DNA of 64,000 nucleotides from Calliopsis andreniformis (taxonomy: Eukaryota > Arthropoda > Insecta > Hymenoptera > Andrenidae), in assembly GCF_051401765.1 (NCBI RefSeq), contig NW_027480423.1, forward strand, positions 19,158,001 to 19,222,000, in the 5' to 3' direction. Each line of letters starts with the position of its first letter. Position 1 is the first letter of the stretch. The notes beneath the pieces were generated by a model that saw only the letters and a program-made list of their open reading frames with translations, ran no database searches and was not told the origin of the DNA. Shown here in pieces: positions 61,141-64,000 of this stretch. A program made the translations under genes and the position numbers.

Positions 61141-64000
61141 AGTAATGGCATATCATTGTTCCGGGCAACCTAGGCTTCACTCTAGGGCGCTGCTCCACCA
61201 AATCGAATAGCTAGGGCCTTAGGAGTCAACGCCAGAAGCATAAAATTCACTATAAATACAACAGTTTTTCCATCGTATAAAACGAATAATTCCTACCAGT
61301 GTGAAAGATATGGTAATTTCTACGTTCCGGGCAACCTAGGTTTCACTATAGGACGTTGCTCCACCAGATCGCATAGCTAGGGACTTAGAATTCAACGCCA
61401 TAAGAACAAAATACAATACAAGTACAACAGTTTTTCCATCGTATAAAATGAATAATTGGAAACATTGTGAAAGTAATAGTCATTTCTACGTCCCAGGCAA
61501 CGTAGGCGTCACTCTAGCGCGTTACTCCACCACATGTAATAGCTACGGCCTTAGCAGTCAACGCTAGAAGCATAAATTACAATAAAAATGCAACAGTTTT
61601 TCCAACGTATAGCATGAATAATTGCAACCGGTGTGAATGTTATGGTCATTTCTACGTTCCTTGCAACCTAGGCTTGACTTTAGGGTGTTGCTCCACCAGA
61701 TCGAATAGGTCGGGCCATAGAAGTCAACGCCCGAAGCATAAAATACAAAATACATGGAACAGTTTTTCCATTGTATAAAACGAATAATTGCTACCAGTGT
61801 GAAAGTTATGTTCATTTCTACGTTCCGGGCAACCTAGGCTTGACTGTAGGGCGTTGCTCCACCAGATCGAATAGGTAGGGCCATAGAAATCAACGCCCGA
61901 AGCATAAAATACATTAAATATACATGAGCTTTTCCATCGTATAACAGGAATAATTGCAACCAGTGTGAAAGTGATGGTCATTTCTACGTTCCGGGCAACC
62001 TAGGCTACACTCTAGGGCGTTGTTCCACCAGCTCGAATAGATAGGGCCTTAGAAGTCTACTCCAGAAGCATAAAATACAATAAAGGTGCAACAGCTTTTC
62101 AATCGTATAAAACGAATAATTTCAACCAGTGTGAATGTTATGGTCATTTCTACATTCCGAGCAACCTAGGCTTCATTCTAGGGCGTTGACCCAACAGATT
62201 GAATAGTTAGGGCCTTAGAAGTCAACGCCCGAAGCATAAAATACAATATAAATACAACAGTTTTTCCATCATATAAAACGAATAATTGCAACCAGTATGA
62301 AAGTTATGGACATTTCTACTTTCCGGGCAACCAAGGCTTCACCCTAGGGCGTTGCTCCAAGAGATCGAATAGTTAGGGCCTCAGAAGCCAACGCCAGAAG
62401 CATAAAATACAATATAAATACAACAGTTTTTCCATGTATAGAACGAATAATTGCTATCTGTGTGAAAGTTATGGTCATTTCCACGTTCCGGGATACCTAG
62501 GCTTCACTCTAGGGCGTTGCTCCACCAGATCGAATAGTTCGGGCCTTAGAAGTCAACGCCCGAAGCATAAAATGCAATAAAAATACAACAGTTTTTCCAT
62601 CGTATAACAGGAATAATTGTAACCAGTTTGAAAGTGATGGTCATTTCTTCGTTCCGTGCAACCTAGACTTCACTCTAGTGCGTTGCTCCACCAGATCGAA
62701 TGGTTAAGGCCTAAGAAGTGAACGCCAGAAGCATAAAATACCATATAAATACAAAAGTTTTTCCTTCGTATAAAACGGATAATTGAAACCAGCATGAAAG
62801 TTATGGTCATTTCTACTTCCCGGGCAACCTGGGATTCACCCTAGGGCGTTGCTCCAACAGCTCGAATAGTTAGGGCCTCAGAAGCCAATGCCAGAAGCAT
62901 AAAATACAATATAAATACAACAGTTTTTCCATCGTATAAAACGAATAATTGCAACCACTATGAAAGTTATGGTCATTTCTACTATCCGGGCAACCTAGGC
63001 TTCAATCTATGGCGTTGTTCCACCAGATCGAATAGACAGGGCCTAAGAAGTCAACGCCAGAAGCATAAAATACAAAATAAATAGAACAGTTTTTCCATGT
63101 ATAGAACGAATAATTGCTATCTGTGTGAAAGTTATGGTCATTTCCACGTTCCGGGATACCTAGGCTTCACTCTAGGGCGTTGCTCCACCAGATCGAATAG
63201 TTAGGGCCTTAGAAGTCAACGCCCGAAGCATAAAATGCAATAAAAATACAACAGTTTTTCCATCGTATAAGAGGAATAATTGTAACTAGTTTGAAAGTGA
63301 TGGTCATTTCTTCGTTCCGGGCAACCTAGACTTCACTCTAGTGCGTTGCTCCACCAGATCGAATGGTTAAGGCCTAAGAAGTGAACGCCAGAAGCATAAA
63401 ATACCATATAAATACAACAGTTTTTCCTTCGTATAAAACGGATAATTGCAACCAGTATGAAAGTTATGGTCATTTCTACTTCCCCGGCAACCTAGGATTC
63501 ACCCTAGGGCGTTGCTCCAACAGATTGAAAAGATAGTGCCTAAGAAGTGAACGCCAGAAGCATAAAATACAATATAAATACAACAGTTTTTCCATCGTAT
63601 AAACCGGATAATTGCAACCAGTGTGAAAGTTATGGTCACTTCTACGTTCCGGGCAACCTAGACTTCACTCTAGGGCGTTGCCCCTCCAGATCGAATAGTT
63701 AGTGCCTTAGAATTCAACGCCACAAGCATAAAATACAATATAAGCACAACAGTTTTTCCGTCGTATAAAACGAATAATTACAACCAGTATGAAAGTGATG
63801 GTAATTTCTACGTTCCGGGAAACCAAGGCTTCACTCTAAGGCGTTGCTCCACCAGATCGAATAGTTATGGCCTAAGAAGTCAACGCTAGAAGCATAAAAT
63901 ACAATATACAAGCAACAGCTTTTCCTTCGTATAAAACGGATAATTGCAACCAGTATGAAAGTTATGGTCATTTCTACTTCCCGGGCAACCTAGGATCCAC
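61141..64000 (+). repeat. Transition back to young-zone monomer types
   Basis: The first five monomers are divergent. The segment 62043-62230 repeats the TCTACTCCAGAAGC and ACATTCCGAGCAACC monomers of the long units (58737-58930). From about 62400 the class C marker monomer (CCATGTATAGAACG, GCTATCTGTG, TTTCCACG) is back, at 62431 and 63093 (662 bp, four monomers less 2), followed by AACGGATAATTG and GTGCCTAAGAAGTG types known from 1-28790. I saw this marker nowhere between about 25700 and 62400. The window ends inside a monomer begun at 63890. Confidence 0.82.

Larger units (their letters stand above)
1..64000 (+). repeat. 166-bp satellite array filling the window
   Basis: Monomers starting with AAGCAT (or a variant) follow one another every 166 bp, for example at 1, 167, 333, 499, 831, 997, 4979, 7800, 40327, 46801 and 63890. 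That gives about 385 monomers with a net drift near -21 bp. Every monomer I read lies in the same orientation, and neither edge leaves the array. Landmarks in nearly every unit are ACAACAGTTTTTCCATCG, AATAATTGCAACCAGTGTG, ACGTTCCGGGCAACC, CCTAGGCTTCACTCTAGG and AGATCGAATAGTTAGGGCC. The consensus is about 41% GC with seven CpG per unit. The length is close to a chromatosome, as in many centromeric satellites of plants and animals. Centromeric or pericentromeric location is inferred from size and organisation only. I do not recognise the family. Confidence 0.98.

Noticed and set aside
1..64000. CRISPR array
   Set aside because: The regular spacing is that of a full 166-bp repeat with no unrelated spacers, far longer than CRISPR repeat-spacer units, and no cas genes are present.
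1..64000. Primate alpha satellite
   Set aside because: The unit is 166 bp, not 171, and the sequence landmarks are different.
1..64000. Inverted segments or strand switches
   Set aside because: Every monomer I followed reads in the forward direction, and I found no reverse-complement landmark series.

Overview
The whole window is one uninterrupted, head-to-tail satellite DNA array. The unit is about 166 bp and roughly 385 copies follow one another, all on the same strand. The frame holds from base 1 (monomer start AAGCAT at 1, 167, 333, 499) to the last monomer start at 63890, a net drift of only about 21 bp. I find no gene, RNA gene, transposon, CRISPR array or unique flanking sequence. A long, near-nucleosome-length satellite with nested higher-order duplications points to a eukaryotic centromere or pericentromere. 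I do not recognise the satellite family and cannot name the organism. It is not primate alpha satellite (171 bp).

Monomer design: positions 1-60 are AT-rich (about 23% GC in my hand-built consensus) and hold A/T tracts, TATAAAAC and ATAATTGCAA. Positions 61-166 are about 51% GC and hold ACGTTCCGGGC, CCTAGG, CTAGGGCG and TTAGGGCCTAA. Three linked variant classes recur. Class A has CAATATAAATAC with TATAAAACGA. Class B has CAATAAAAATAC (or AAAGATAC) with TATAACAGGA. Class C has CAAAATAAATAGAACAG with GCTA(C/T)C. Some monomers are 165 bp through 1-base deletions.

Layout: (1) 1-28790 is a young mosaic in which blocks of 0.7-2 kb recur nearly unchanged at offsets of 5, 15, 17, 22, 30, 32, 38, 43 and 58 monomers; a diverged three-monomer island sits at 24100-24635. 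(2) 28790-40246 is a divergent, mostly monomeric zone with small local duplications. (3) 40247-61140 has long-range order: a 39-monomer unit (6474 bp) at 40247-46720 is repeated from 46721 to about 50940; a related unit with a 6469-bp offset links 50868-54671 to 57337-61140; 54672-57409 lies between. (4) 61141-64000 is a transition back to the variant types of the first zone.

No genes work together here. The biology is array evolution by unequal exchange and gene conversion, and possibly centromere function. All short open frames are by-products of the repeat: 166 is not a multiple of 3, and the same frames reappear wherever the same block was duplicated.
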